A program made the position numbers and the translations under genes. Shown here piece by piece: positions 38,321-48,703 of a DNA stretch of 64,000 nucleotides. The notes below the pieces were generated by a model. The model saw nothing but the letters and a program-made list of their open reading frames with translations. It did not search any database and had not been told where the DNA came from. Within the stretch, counting starts at the first letter, position 1. The number at the start of each line of letters is the position of its first letter. Source of the DNA: Pseudomonas sp. GM79 (GTDB lineage: Bacteria; Pseudomonadota; Gammaproteobacteria; Pseudomonadales; Pseudomonadaceae); the NCBI RefSeq assembly GCF_000282495.1, contig NZ_AKJE01000002.1, forward strand, positions 1 to 64,000. Reading direction: 5' to 3'.

Positions 38321-39745
38321 ATGACACCGATGAACACCACCGAAAGCCTCAAGGACTACCAGCGCGTTCGCACCCTGGCGATCCGCTCGCTGTTCGAAAT
38401 CATCGAGCAATCGAGCGAAGGCACGGTGATTGTCGACCGCGACGCGAACATCGTCTGGATGAACGAGCGTTATGCCCGGCGTTTCGGTCTGGAGTCGGCC
38501 GCCGGTGCGATTGGCCGGGCCTGTGAAAGTGTGATCCCCGGCAGCCTGTTGCGCGAGGTGGTGCGCACCGGACGCCCCATCCTGCTGGACATGCAAGACA
38601 CTCCCAAGGAACCGCTGGTGGTGATGCGTCTGCCGATTCACGACGATGCCGGCGCAGTGATTGGCGCTATCGGCTTTGCCCTGTTCGATGAGTTGCGCAG
38701 CCTGTCGCCGATGCTCAAGCGCTACCTGAGCATGCAGGAAGAACTCGCCTCCACCCGCTCGCTGCTGCGGGCACGGCAGACCAAGTACAACTTCGCCCAT
38801 TTCATCGGCACCAGCGCCGCCAGCCTGGAAGTCAAACGCCGCGCCCGGCGCAGCGCCAGTGCCGAATCACCGGTGTTGCTGCTCGGCGAAACCGGTACCG
38901 GCAAGGAGCTGCTGGCCCAAGCGATCCATGGCGCCTCGCCTCGGGCCCACAAAGCTTTCGTCAGCATCAACAGCGCGGCGATCCCCGAGTCGCTGCTGGA
39001 AGCCGAGTTCTTTGGCACCGCCCCCGGCGCGTTCACCGGCGCCGATCGCAAGGGCCGCACCGGCAAGTTGCAAATCGCTCAGGGCGGCACGCTGTTTCTC
39101 GATGAGATCGGCGACATGCCGCTGCCGCTGCAAAGCAAGTTGCTGCGGGTGTTGCAGGAAAAGGAATTCGAGCCCGTAGGCTCCAACGAAGTGATCCAGA
39201 GCGATGTGCGGGTGATCGCGGCCACCTCCACCGATCTGGAAGCGGCAATCAAACGCGGCGAGTTTCGTGCCGATTTGTATTACCGCCTCAACGTGCTACC
39301 GATTCAGGTCCCGCCCCTGCGTGATCGCCTCGACGACCTGCCGGCCCTCAGCGAAGCGATTCTCGAAGAGCTGCGCAGTCAGCACGAACTGAATCCCGAA
39401 GCCCTGAATTTGTTGGGTCAACACGCCTGGCCGGGGAACATCCGCGAACTGCGCAATGTTCTGGAGCGCGCGGCGTTGCTCAGTGATGATTTGATGCTGA
39501 ACGTGGGGGATATCCGCGCGGCGATTGGCAGTTTTATCCCGGTGCAACGTGTGGCGCCCTTGGCCATCGAGCCGGTTGCCCATGAGACTTTCAGTGAAGC
39601 TCGCGAACGGTTTGATCGGCAGTTGATTGAAACCGCCCTCGCGCAATGCGGTGGGAAGGTTATTGAAGCGGCGGCGCGGTTGGGGCTGGGGCGGTCGACG
39701 TTGTACAAGAAGATGGTGGCGTTGGGGATTGCAGAGTCCCCATAA
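38321..39745 (+). CDS. hbcR: Sigma-54 dependent transcriptional activator (HbcR-like)
   Basis: This is a 474-residue enhancer-binding protein. An N-terminal PAS-like sensor (about residues 20-125) is followed by the AAA+ domain, with Walker A GETGTGKE at 189-196, GAFTGA at 236-241 for sigma-54 contact, and GGTLFLDEIGDMP. A C-terminal Fis-type HTH has GGKVIEAAARLGLGRSTLYKKM. The gene order regulator, GntP permease, 3-hydroxybutyrate dehydrogenase and acetoacetyl-CoA synthetase resembles the P. aeruginosa hydroxybutyrate locus controlled by HbcR. A sigma-54 promoter sits in front of the permease gene. The start is either the ATG at 38321 or at 38330. Confidence 0.85.
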   Translation: MTPMNTTESLKDYQRVRTLAIRSLFEIIEQSSEGTVIVDRDANIVWMNERYARRFGLESAAGAIGRACESVIPGSLLREVVRTGRPILLDMQDTPKEPLVVMRLPIHDDAGAVIGAIGFALFDELRSLSPMLKRYLSMQEELASTRSLLRARQTKYNFAHFIGTSAASLEVKRRARRSASAESPVLLLGETGTGKELLAQAIHGASPRAHKAFVSINSAAIPESLLEAEFFGTAPGAFTGADRKGRTGKLQIAQGGTLFLDEIGDMPLPLQSKLLRVLQEKEFEPVGSNEVIQSDVRVIAATSTDLEAAIKRGEFRADLYYRLNVLPIQVPPLRDRLDDLPALSEAILEELRSQHELNPEALNLLGQHAWPGNIRELRNVLERAALLSDDLMLNVGDIRAAIGSFIPVQRVAPLAIEPVAHETFSEARERFDRQLIETALAQCGGKVIEAAARLGLGRSTLYKKMVALGIAESP

Positions 39746-39796
39746 GGAGACACATATCTCATTTGGTAGACATGGCCTCCTGAGCGCTGCGCGCTC

Positions 39797-39878
39797 TTCG
39801 CGAGCAAGCCCGCTCCTACATTCGACCGCATTTTTCCGAGCGACTCGGTCAAACTGTGGGAGCGGGCTTGCTCGCGAA
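39797..39878. repeat. REP pair (BIME)
   Basis: Inverted copies of the GCGAGCAAGCCCGCTCC element lie between the sigma-54 regulator gene and its putative target promoter. The left copy has one variant base (CTCCTAC for CTCCCAC). Confidence 0.85.
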
Positions 39879-39978
39879 AGGGCCAGACCTGCCAACACAA
39901 GTCTCCAAATAGAGACGAATAATTAAAACTAAACGCACAAAATAAAAAATATTCTTTTATTTCAATTACTTACTTGCA

Positions 39979-39994
39979 TGGCACGAAACTCGCT
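39979..39994 (+). promoter_or_regulatory. Sigma-54 promoter of the GntP permease / bdhA genes
   Basis: TGGCAC (39979-39984), GAAAC spacer and TCGCT (39990-39994) match the -24/-12 sigma-54 consensus with correct GG-N10-GC spacing. It lies 57 bases before the permease ATG and 233 bases after the gene of a sigma-54 activator. A short inverted repeat GTCTC-N6-GAGAC at 39901-39916, about 65 bases upstream, is a candidate activator site. Confidence 0.8.
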
Positions 39995-40050
39995 ATAGCC
40001 CTTCCCACAAAGCTTCACCCTACAAAAATAACAATCGAAGGAGACACACC

Positions 40051-41442
40051 ATGAGTGTGATCATTGCCTTGGCAGCCCTCACGCTGCTGATGGTGGCTGC
40101 TTACCGTGGCTACAGCGTTATCCTCTTTGCCCCGATCGCCGCCCTCGGCGCCGTCCTGCTCACCGACCCTTCCGCCGTTGCCCCCGTCTTCACCGGGGTG
40201 TTTATGGAAAAAATGGTCGGCTTCGTCAAACTGTATTTCCCGGTGTTCCTGCTCGGTGCCGTGTTCGGCAAGCTGATCGAGTTGTCGGGCTTCTCCCGTT
40301 CCATCGTCGCAGCAGCCATTCGCTTGCTCGGCACTCGCCAGGCGATGCTGGTGATCGTGCTGGTCTGCGCCCTGCTCACTTACGGCGGCGTGTCGCTGTT
40401 TGTGGTGGTGTTTGCGGTCTACCCGTTTGCCGCCGAAATGTTCCGCCAGAGCAATATCCCCAAGCGCCTGATCCCGGCGACCATCGCCCTCGGCGCGTTC
40501 TCGTTCACCATGGACGCCCTGCCCGGCACGCCGCAGATCCAGAACATCATCCCCAGCACCTTCTTCAACACCACCGCCTGGGCCGCGCCGTGGCTGGGTG
40601 TGATCGGCACGATTTTCGTGTTCTGCGCCGGCATGCTGTTCCTGCAGAGCCAGCGCAACAAGGCCCAGCGCAGCGGTGAAGGGTATGGTTCAGCGCTGCG
40701 CAACGAGCCGGAAACCGCGCCGGACATCAAGCTGCCCAACCCGTGGATCGCGCTCTCGCCGCTGTTGATGGTGGGCTTGATGAACCTGTTGTTCACCCGC
40801 TGGATTCCGCTGTGGTATGGCAAGACGCACAGCCTCGCGCTGCCGGGAATGGCAGCACCGGTGACCACCGACATCGCCAAACTGACGGCGATCTGGGCGG
40901 TCCAGGCAGCCTTGCTGGTGGGTATCGTCATGGTGCTGGTGTTCGCCTTTCAGACGATTCGCGGCAAGTTGGCCGAAGGCAGTAAAAGTGCGGTCAGCGG
41001 CGCGCTGCTGGCGGCGATGAACACCGCGTCGGAATACGGTTTCGGTGCAGTGATCGCGTCGCTACCGGGTTTTCTGGTGCTGTCCGGCTGGCTCAAAAGC
41101 ATTCCCAATCCGCTGGTCAACGAAGCGATCACCGTGACCCTGCTGGCCGGTATCACCGGCTCGGCGTCGGGCGGCATGAGCATCGCCCTGGCGGCGATGT
41201 CCGAGACGTTCATCAGTGCCGCCCACGCCGCCAATATCCCGCTGGAAGTGCTGCACCGGGTCGCCGCGATGGCCAGTGGCGGCATGGACACCCTGCCGCA
41301 CAACGGCGCGGTGATTACTTTGCTGGCGGTCACCGGTTTGACCCACCGCGAAGCCTACAAAGACATTTTCTGTATTACGCTGATCAAGACACTCGCTGTT
41401 TTTGTGGTGATCGGTACTTTCTACGCCACTGGCATTGTGTGA
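40051..41442 (+). CDS. GntP-family permease, probably for 3-hydroxybutyrate
   Basis: This is a 463-residue inner-membrane transporter with about 12-14 hydrophobic helices. Family segments include GKLIELSGFSRSIVAAAI, LVCALLTYGGVSLFVVVFAV, ALGAFSFTMDALPGTPQIQN and GGMDTLPHNGAVITLLAVTG. The ribosome-binding site is GGAGAC. Members transport gluconate or small hydroxy acids. Its location before bdhA and under a sigma-54 promoter points to D-3-hydroxybutyrate uptake. Confidence 0.88.
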   Translation: MSVIIALAALTLLMVAAYRGYSVILFAPIAALGAVLLTDPSAVAPVFTGVFMEKMVGFVKLYFPVFLLGAVFGKLIELSGFSRSIVAAAIRLLGTRQAMLVIVLVCALLTYGGVSLFVVVFAVYPFAAEMFRQSNIPKRLIPATIALGAFSFTMDALPGTPQIQNIIPSTFFNTTAWAAPWLGVIGTIFVFCAGMLFLQSQRNKAQRSGEGYGSALRNEPETAPDIKLPNPWIALSPLLMVGLMNLLFTRWIPLWYGKTHSLALPGMAAPVTTDIAKLTAIWAVQAALLVGIVMVLVFAFQTIRGKLAEGSKSAVSGALLAAMNTASEYGFGAVIASLPGFLVLSGWLKSIPNPLVNEAITVTLLAGITGSASGGMSIALAAMSETFISAAHAANIPLEVLHRVAAMASGGMDTLPHNGAVITLLAVTGLTHREAYKDIFCITLIKTLAVFVVIGTFYATGIV

Positions 41443-41449
41443 GGTATTC

Positions 41450-42223
41450 ATGACGACTCTTTTGGGCAAGACCGCACTGGTCACCGGTTCCACCAGCGGC
41501 ATCGGCCTGGGAATCGCCCTGAGCCTGGCCAAGGCTGGCGCCAACCTGATCCTCAACGGTTTCGGCGATGCGTCCAAAGTGATTGCCGAAGTCGAACAAT
41601 TCGGCGGCAAGGTCGGCCATCACCCCGCCGACGTCAGCGACCCGGCGCAGATCGCCGACATGATCGAGTACGCCGAGCGTGAGTTCGGCGGCGTGGATAT
41701 CCTGGTCAACAACGCGGGCATCCAGCATGTGGCGTCGGTGGAAGATTTTCCGGTGGAGCGCTGGGACTCGATCATTGCGATCAATCTGTCATCGGTGTTT
41801 CACAGTACCCGTTTGAGCTTGCCGGGGATGCGCACCAAGGGCTGGGGTCGGATCATCAACATCGCGTCAGTGCATGGCCAGGTCGGTTCGGTGGGCAAGG
41901 CGGCGTACGTTGCGGCCAAGCATGGTGTGATCGGCCTGACCAAGGTGGTCGGTCTGGAAACCGCCACGACGAACGTCACCTGCAATGCCATTTGCCCGGG
42001 TTGGGTGCTGACGCCGCTGGTGCAAAAGCAGATTGATGATCGCGCCGCGACCGGGATCGACCCGCAGCAGGCGCAACATGATTTGCTGGCCGAGAAGCAG
42101 CCGTCGCTGGAATTCGTGACGCCGCCGCAGCTGGGCGAGTTGGTGCTGTTTTTATGCAGCGAAGCCGGTAGCCAGGTGCGTGGCGCTGCGTGGAATATTG
42201 ATGGTGGGTGGTTGGCGCAGTGA
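41450..42223 (+). CDS. bdhA: D-3-hydroxybutyrate dehydrogenase
   Basis: This 257-residue short-chain dehydrogenase oxidises 3-hydroxybutyrate to acetoacetate with NAD. The cofactor motif is VTGSTSGIGLGIA, followed by NNAGIQHVA. The catalytic set has S in NIASVHG and YxxxK in AAYVAAKHGV. The C-terminus has AAWNIDGGWLAQ. A GAGG site precedes the ATG at 41450, eight bases after the permease stop. Residues such as Q in AGIQHV and H/K in SVHG fit known bacterial BDH enzymes. Confidence 0.93.
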   Translation: MTTLLGKTALVTGSTSGIGLGIALSLAKAGANLILNGFGDASKVIAEVEQFGGKVGHHPADVSDPAQIADMIEYAEREFGGVDILVNNAGIQHVASVEDFPVERWDSIIAINLSSVFHSTRLSLPGMRTKGWGRIINIASVHGQVGSVGKAAYVAAKHGVIGLTKVVGLETATTNVTCNAICPGWVLTPLVQKQIDDRAATGIDPQQAQHDLLAEKQPSLEFVTPPQLGELVLFLCSEAGSQVRGAAWNIDGGWLAQ

Positions 42224-42242
42224 ACTACCGGTAACCCCTGTT

Positions 42243-42331
42243 GCGAGGGAGCTTGCTCCCGTTCGGCTGCGAAGCAGCCGTAATTAGGTGTTGGGACAGC
42301 TGCGCTGTCCAGCGGGAGCAAGCTCCCTCGC
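42243..42331. repeat. Nested inverted-repeat element between bdhA and the acetoacetyl-CoA synthetase gene
   Basis: Outer arms GCGAGGGAGCTTGCTCCCG (42243-42261) and its complement (42313-42331) enclose two inner hairpins, CGGCTGC/GCAGCCG at 42264-42280 and GGACAGC/GCTGTCC at 42294-42310. It belongs to a different REP-like family from the others in this window and could form a four-way folded RNA in the bdhA transcript. Confidence 0.8.
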
Positions 42332-42375
42332 CACAAAAGCCTGCGTGTTATGCATAAATAAGAAGAGGTCCAGCC

Positions 42376-44331
<1,956 letters not shown>

Positions 44332-44342
44332 AACGAAGATCC

Positions 44343-44435
44343 ACTGTGGGAGCGGGCTTGCTCGCGAAGACGATTTCACATTCAACATTGATGTTGGCTG
44401 ATAGACCGCTTTCGCGAGCAAGCCCGCTCCCACAT
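44343..44435. repeat. REP pair (BIME)
   Basis: Two inverted GAGCGGGCTTGCTCGC elements with about 45 bases between lie between the convergent acetoacetyl-CoA synthetase and PilU-like genes. Confidence 0.85.
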
Positions 44436-44451
44436 TTTGATCGTCGTTGCC

Positions 44452-45561
44452 CTAGTCCACCAATCCCCATTCACCCGGCGGTGTATGGGGCCCAGGCGTG
44501 GCCTCGGCGTGCATTTTCAGACGCAGGCGCAAGTTGTTCACCGAGTCCGCATGTTTCAACGCCTCTGCCTCATCAATCGCGCCCTCGGCAAACAGCCCGA
44601 ACAGCGCACCATCAAAGGTCTGCATTCCCGCTTCTGACGACTTCTCCATAATCCCCTTGAGCTCGCCAAGCTCATTGCGCCGGATCAGGTCGCCGATGGT
44701 TGGCGTTCCCAGCATCACTTCCACCGCCGCCCGGCGCTGCCCATCCCGGGTACGCACCAAACGCTGGGAAACAAAGGCCTTGAGGTTATTGCCCAGGTCA
44801 TGGAGCAGTTGCGCCCGGCGTTCTTCGGGAAAGAAGTTAATCACGCGGTCCAGTGCCTGATTGGCGTTGTGCGCATGCAAAGTGGAAATGACCAGATGAC
44901 CGGTATCGGCAAACGCCAGCGCGTGTTCCATAGTCTCGCGGTCGCGGATCTCGCCGATCAGCACCACGTCCGGCGCCTGGCGCAGGGTATTTTTCAACGC
45001 CGCATGAAAACTGCGGGTATCGACGCCGACCTCACGCTGGTTGATGATCGACTTCTTGTGCCGATGGATAAACTCGACCGGGTCTTCGATGGTGATGATA
45101 TGCCCGCTGCTGTGACGGTTGCGGTAATCGATCAGCGCCGCCAGCGAGGTCGACTTGCCGGAACCGGTCGAACCGACGAACAATATCAGCCCCTGTTTGA
45201 GCATGATGGTTTCAAGCAGCACCGGTGGCAGTTTGAGGTCTTCGAAGCGTGGAATGTCGAGTTTGATGTTGCGCGCCACGATCGACACATCATTGCGCTG
45301 CTTGAAGATATTGAGCCGAAAGCGCCCGACCCCGGCCAGGGAAAGCGCCAGGTTCATTTCCAGTTCGCGATCGAACTCCAGGCGCTGTTCGGCGTCCATG
45401 ATGGACGCGGCAATGGCTGCGATTTCTCCGGGCTTGAACGGTTGCTCGGCCAGGGCTTTGAGCACACCGTCGAATCGCGCGCTGGGTGGCGCGCCCGTGG
45501 ACAAGTAAAGATCGGAGCCATTGCGGCTGGCCAGAATTTGCAACAGTGCATCGATTTCCAT
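44452..45561 (-). CDS. pilU: PilT/PilU-family twitching motility ATPase
   Basis: This 369-residue secretion-superfamily ATPase has Walker A FVGSTGSGKSTSL, the Asp box IITIEDPVEFIH, Walker B VVLIGEIRDRETM and the His box HLVISTLHAHNANQALDRVINFF. The wording and length resemble PilU (pilus retraction auxiliary) more than PilT. The ATG at 45561 gives the family start MEIDALLQILASRNGSDLYL; the frame extends to 45741 without support. No other pilus genes are adjacent, so it looks like an isolated paralog. Confidence 0.85.
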   Translation of the reverse strand: MEIDALLQILASRNGSDLYLSTGAPPSARFDGVLKALAEQPFKPGEIAAIAASIMDAEQRLEFDRELEMNLALSLAGVGRFRLNIFKQRNDVSIVARNIKLDIPRFEDLKLPPVLLETIMLKQGLILFVGSTGSGKSTSLAALIDYRNRHSSGHIITIEDPVEFIHRHKKSIINQREVGVDTRSFHAALKNTLRQAPDVVLIGEIRDRETMEHALAFADTGHLVISTLHAHNANQALDRVINFFPEERRAQLLHDLGNNLKAFVSQRLVRTRDGQRRAAVEVMLGTPTIGDLIRRNELGELKGIMEKSSEAGMQTFDGALFGLFAEGAIDEAEALKHADSVNNLRLRLKMHAEATPGPHTPPGEWGLVD

Positions 45562-45680
45562 GGCAAAAAACACCCGCGAAGCATTCAATTGAAAAAATGA
45601 CCCAAAACGGATCATCCAGCGTCTACCGCCATGCAAGGATAGTAGACGCCGCCACACCGACTGACGCGCAGGACATTGTG

Positions 45681-48218
45681 ATGAACGCACCACTGACCGC
45701 CAGCGACGCCCAGGCCTTGATTGCCCGACTGGACTGGACAAACAACCCGCTGGGCGCTGCTGATCACTGGCCGCAGAGCCTGCGCACCGCCGTGGACATT
45801 GTGATTCACTCGCCGATGCCGATGCTGTTGCTGTGGGGCCCGCAGCTCACCCAGATCTACAACGACGGCTTCGCCTTCCTCGCCGGCAGTAAACACCCTC
45901 ACGCTTTCGGACAACCGACGCACCTGATCTGGCCAGAACTTAAAGACTTCACCGACCCGATTTACAGCGCCGTCCTACAGGGGCAGGTGCGGACCTACAG
46001 CGAACAGCGCTTCACCTTGCAGCGTGACGGGCGAGATTCCGACTTCTGGCTGGATTTGACCTACAGTCCCATTCGCAATGAAAGCGCCGAGGTCGCCGGG
46101 ATTCTGGTCACGGCCATCGAAACCAACGAACGCCGCCGCATCGCCCTGGAACTCGAACAACGCTCCGCCGCCAGCCTCAAGGCCCAGCACGAAACCGAAC
46201 AGCGCCTGCAACTGGCGCTGGCCGCCACCGATGCCGTCGGCACCTGGGACTGGGACATCGGCGAAGACCGTTTCATCGCCGATGCCCACTTCGCGCAATT
46301 GCATGGCGTCGATCCGGCCATGGCCAGCCAGTTGCCCATCAGCGAATACCTCCACGGCGTACACCCGGAAGACCGGGCGATGATTGCCCGCAGCATCAAG
46401 CACTGCATCACCCATGGCAGCGAGTACGCCGAGGAATATCGCTTGCTGCAGCCCGACGGCCAATTGCGCTGGGTGTTTGCCCGAGGCCGCTGCTACAAGG
46501 ATCATCACGGTCGGCCGATTCGTTTCCTTGGCGCCGCACTCGACCTGACCGAACGCAAACACATCGAACAGGCCTTGCGCCAGAGCCAGACCGAGCTGCA
46601 ACTGATCATCAACGCCATGCCGATCCTGATCAGTTACGTCGACAGCGAGGAGCGTTTTCGCCTCAACAATGCCGCCTACCTGGAATGGTACGGCCTGACG
46701 CCCCAGGAGCTTTACGGCCGCACCGTCCGTGAAGTGCTGGGCGACGAAGCCTATGCCCTGCGCGCCGAATACATTGCCGAAGCGCTGAAAGGCAAGGCCA
46801 GCAGTTTCAGCATCAGCGCCGCGCACCGCGATGGCAGCACCCGCCAGGCCCTGATGAACTACCTGCCGCGTCATGGCGCGGACGGCGCGGTCAATGGTTT
46901 TTACATCTTCGTGATCGACGAAACCGAGCGCAAACAGACCGAAGAAGCCCTGCGCAATCTCAACGAAACCCTTGAAGAGCGCGTCAGCGCCCGCACTCAA
47001 CAACTGGCCGAAGCCAACCAGCGGCTGCAGAACGAGATGTTCGAACGCGAGCGCGCCGAAGACGCCTTGCGGCATGCGCAGAAAATGGAAGCGGTGGGAC
47101 AGCTCACCGGCGGCATCGCCCATGACTTCAACAACATGCTCACCGGGATCATCGGCAGCCTCGATTTGATGCAGCGCTACATCGCCGACGGGCGTGCCGC
47201 CGAGATCGGGCGCTTCACCGAAGCCGCGGTGTCCTCGGCTCACCGCGCCGCTGCCCTGACCCATCGCCTGCTGGCGTTCTCCCGGCGTCAGTCGCTGGAT
47301 CGCAAGCCGCTGAATGCCAACCAGCTGGTGCACTCCCTGGAAGATTTGTTCCGCCGCACCAAGGGCGACCATATCGAACTCAAAATGCAACTGGCCGATG
47401 AAGTATGGCCGGTCAGTACTGACGTCAGCCAATTGGAAAACGCCCTGCTCAACCTCGTGATCAATGCCCGGGATGCGATGCCCGAAGGTGGCGAGCTGCT
47501 GATCGAAACCGCCAACGTTCATCTTGACGGTAGCGACATCACCCCCTTGGAACCGGTCACGGCCGGGGATTACCTGATGATTGCCGTCAGCGACAACGGC
47601 GCCGGCATGACGCCGTCAGTGTTGGCCAAGGCCTTCGACCCGTTTTTCACCACTAAACCCATCGGTCAGGGCACCGGCCTTGGACTGTCGATGATCTATG
47701 GTTTCGCCCAGCAGTCAGGCGGGCACGTCAGCCTTCACAGCCTGCCGGGCCAGGGCACCTGCGTTCGCCTGTATTTGCCACGGCTGCACGTCGCGGTGCC
47801 GGAGCACACTCTGGAACCGCTCACCGGCGAAACACCGGCAGCGGTGGCCGGTGAAACGGTGGTGTTGGTGGAAGACGATCCGGCGGTGCGTATGCTGGTG
47901 CTCGATCTGCTCAATGAACTGGGTTATCACGCCCATGAAGCCGAAGACGCGAAGGCCGCCCTGCCCTTGCTGGAATCCGATCTGCGGGTCGATCTGCTGG
48001 TGACCGATGTCGGGCTGCCGGGCATGAACGGTCGGCAACTGGCGGAAATCGCGCGTCAGCATCGCCCGGATCTGAAGGTGCTGTTCATGACCGGTTATGC
48101 GGAGAAAGCCGCCGAACGCCAGGGGTTCCTGGAGGAAGGCATGGACATGGTGGCCAAGCCCTTTTCCATCGATCTGTTGGCCAACAAGATTCGCACGATG
48201 ATCGGCCAAGCGGACTGA
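45681..48218 (+). CDS. Hybrid sensor histidine kinase / response regulator
   Basis: This 845-residue, apparently soluble hybrid kinase has an N-terminal PAS-like domain (about residues 30-150), a PAS_3 domain (175-295, HPEDRAMIARS and ALDLTERKHIEQ) and a third PAS (300-420). A coiled coil at 420-465 is followed by the dimerisation domain with H481 in GIAHDFNNMLTGI. The ATPase has N-box LLNLVINARDAM and G-boxes DNGAGMT and GQGTGLGLSM. The C-terminal receiver has D776 in LLVTDVGLPGMNG and K in MVAKPFSID. The start ATG at 45681 follows AGGA. Signal and target are unknown. Confidence 0.9.
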   Translation: MNAPLTASDAQALIARLDWTNNPLGAADHWPQSLRTAVDIVIHSPMPMLLLWGPQLTQIYNDGFAFLAGSKHPHAFGQPTHLIWPELKDFTDPIYSAVLQGQVRTYSEQRFTLQRDGRDSDFWLDLTYSPIRNESAEVAGILVTAIETNERRRIALELEQRSAASLKAQHETEQRLQLALAATDAVGTWDWDIGEDRFIADAHFAQLHGVDPAMASQLPISEYLHGVHPEDRAMIARSIKHCITHGSEYAEEYRLLQPDGQLRWVFARGRCYKDHHGRPIRFLGAALDLTERKHIEQALRQSQTELQLIINAMPILISYVDSEERFRLNNAAYLEWYGLTPQELYGRTVREVLGDEAYALRAEYIAEALKGKASSFSISAAHRDGSTRQALMNYLPRHGADGAVNGFYIFVIDETERKQTEEALRNLNETLEERVSARTQQLAEANQRLQNEMFERERAEDALRHAQKMEAVGQLTGGIAHDFNNMLTGIIGSLDLMQRYIADGRAAEIGRFTEAAVSSAHRAAALTHRLLAFSRRQSLDRKPLNANQLVHSLEDLFRRTKGDHIELKMQLADEVWPVSTDVSQLENALLNLVINARDAMPEGGELLIETANVHLDGSDITPLEPVTAGDYLMIAVSDNGAGMTPSVLAKAFDPFFTTKPIGQGTGLGLSMIYGFAQQSGGHVSLHSLPGQGTCVRLYLPRLHVAVPEHTLEPLTGETPAAVAGETVVLVEDDPAVRMLVLDLLNELGYHAHEAEDAKAALPLLESDLRVDLLVTDVGLPGMNGRQLAEIARQHRPDLKVLFMTGYAEKAAERQGFLEEGMDMVAKPFSIDLLANKIRTMIGQAD

Positions 48219-48284
48219 GTTAAGGCATAATCGCGCGCCCCACGCTGGCACCAGCATAGCCACCACCGTTGCAAGGTACTGCCA

Positions 48285-48560
48285 ATGAAAGCCCAAGCCC
48301 GCCATATCCTGGTGAAAACCTCGGAAGAAGCCGAGCAGCTCAAACAACGCATCGCCAAGGGCGAAGCCTTCGATGTGCTGGCCAAGAAATACTCCACCTG
48401 CCCGTCCGGCAAACGCGGCGGCGACCTGGGCGAAGTACGGCCCGGGCAGATGGTCGGCGTGATCGATGCGGTGATCTTCAAAAAACCACTGCGGGTGGTG
48501 CATGGGCCGATCAAGAGCAAGTTCGGTTATCACCTGGTGCAGGTATTTTTCCGGGATTGA
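48285..48560 (+). CDS. Parvulin-type peptidyl-prolyl isomerase
   Basis: This 91-residue single-domain parvulin is a paralog of the one at 32205, with motifs ARHILVKTSEEAEQLKQRI, STCPSGKRGGDLGEVRPGQMV and IKSKFGYHLVQVFFRD. It is cytoplasmic, with no signal peptide. A REP pair follows. Confidence 0.92.
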   Translation: MKAQARHILVKTSEEAEQLKQRIAKGEAFDVLAKKYSTCPSGKRGGDLGEVRPGQMVGVIDAVIFKKPLRVVHGPIKSKFGYHLVQVFFRD

Positions 48561-48581
48561 GCGGTTGGCTTTAGGGCCCCT

Positions 48582-48673
48582 TCGCGAGCAAGCCCGCTCC
48601 CACATTTGATCGGTGGTGCTCACCCATTTTGTGTTCGCTGAAGATCTAGTGTGGGAGCGGGCTTGCTCGCGAA
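48582..48673. repeat. REP pair (BIME)
   Basis: Inverted GCGAGCAAGCCCGCTCC and GAGCGGGCTTGCTCGC elements lie between the convergent parvulin and sugar kinase genes. Confidence 0.85.
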
Positions 48674-48703
48674 CCGATTGCGCAGCAAGCGGCCATCCTC
48701 CGC

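Noticed and set aside
38203..38526. Short frames starting MGAGLLAK near REP elements
   Set aside because: These peptides are translated REP DNA and recur at most REP pairs; they are not genes.
45975..47522. Minus-strand frame of 515 codons opposite the hybrid kinase gene
   Set aside because: Shadow frame; the plus strand carries complete kinase motifs in order.
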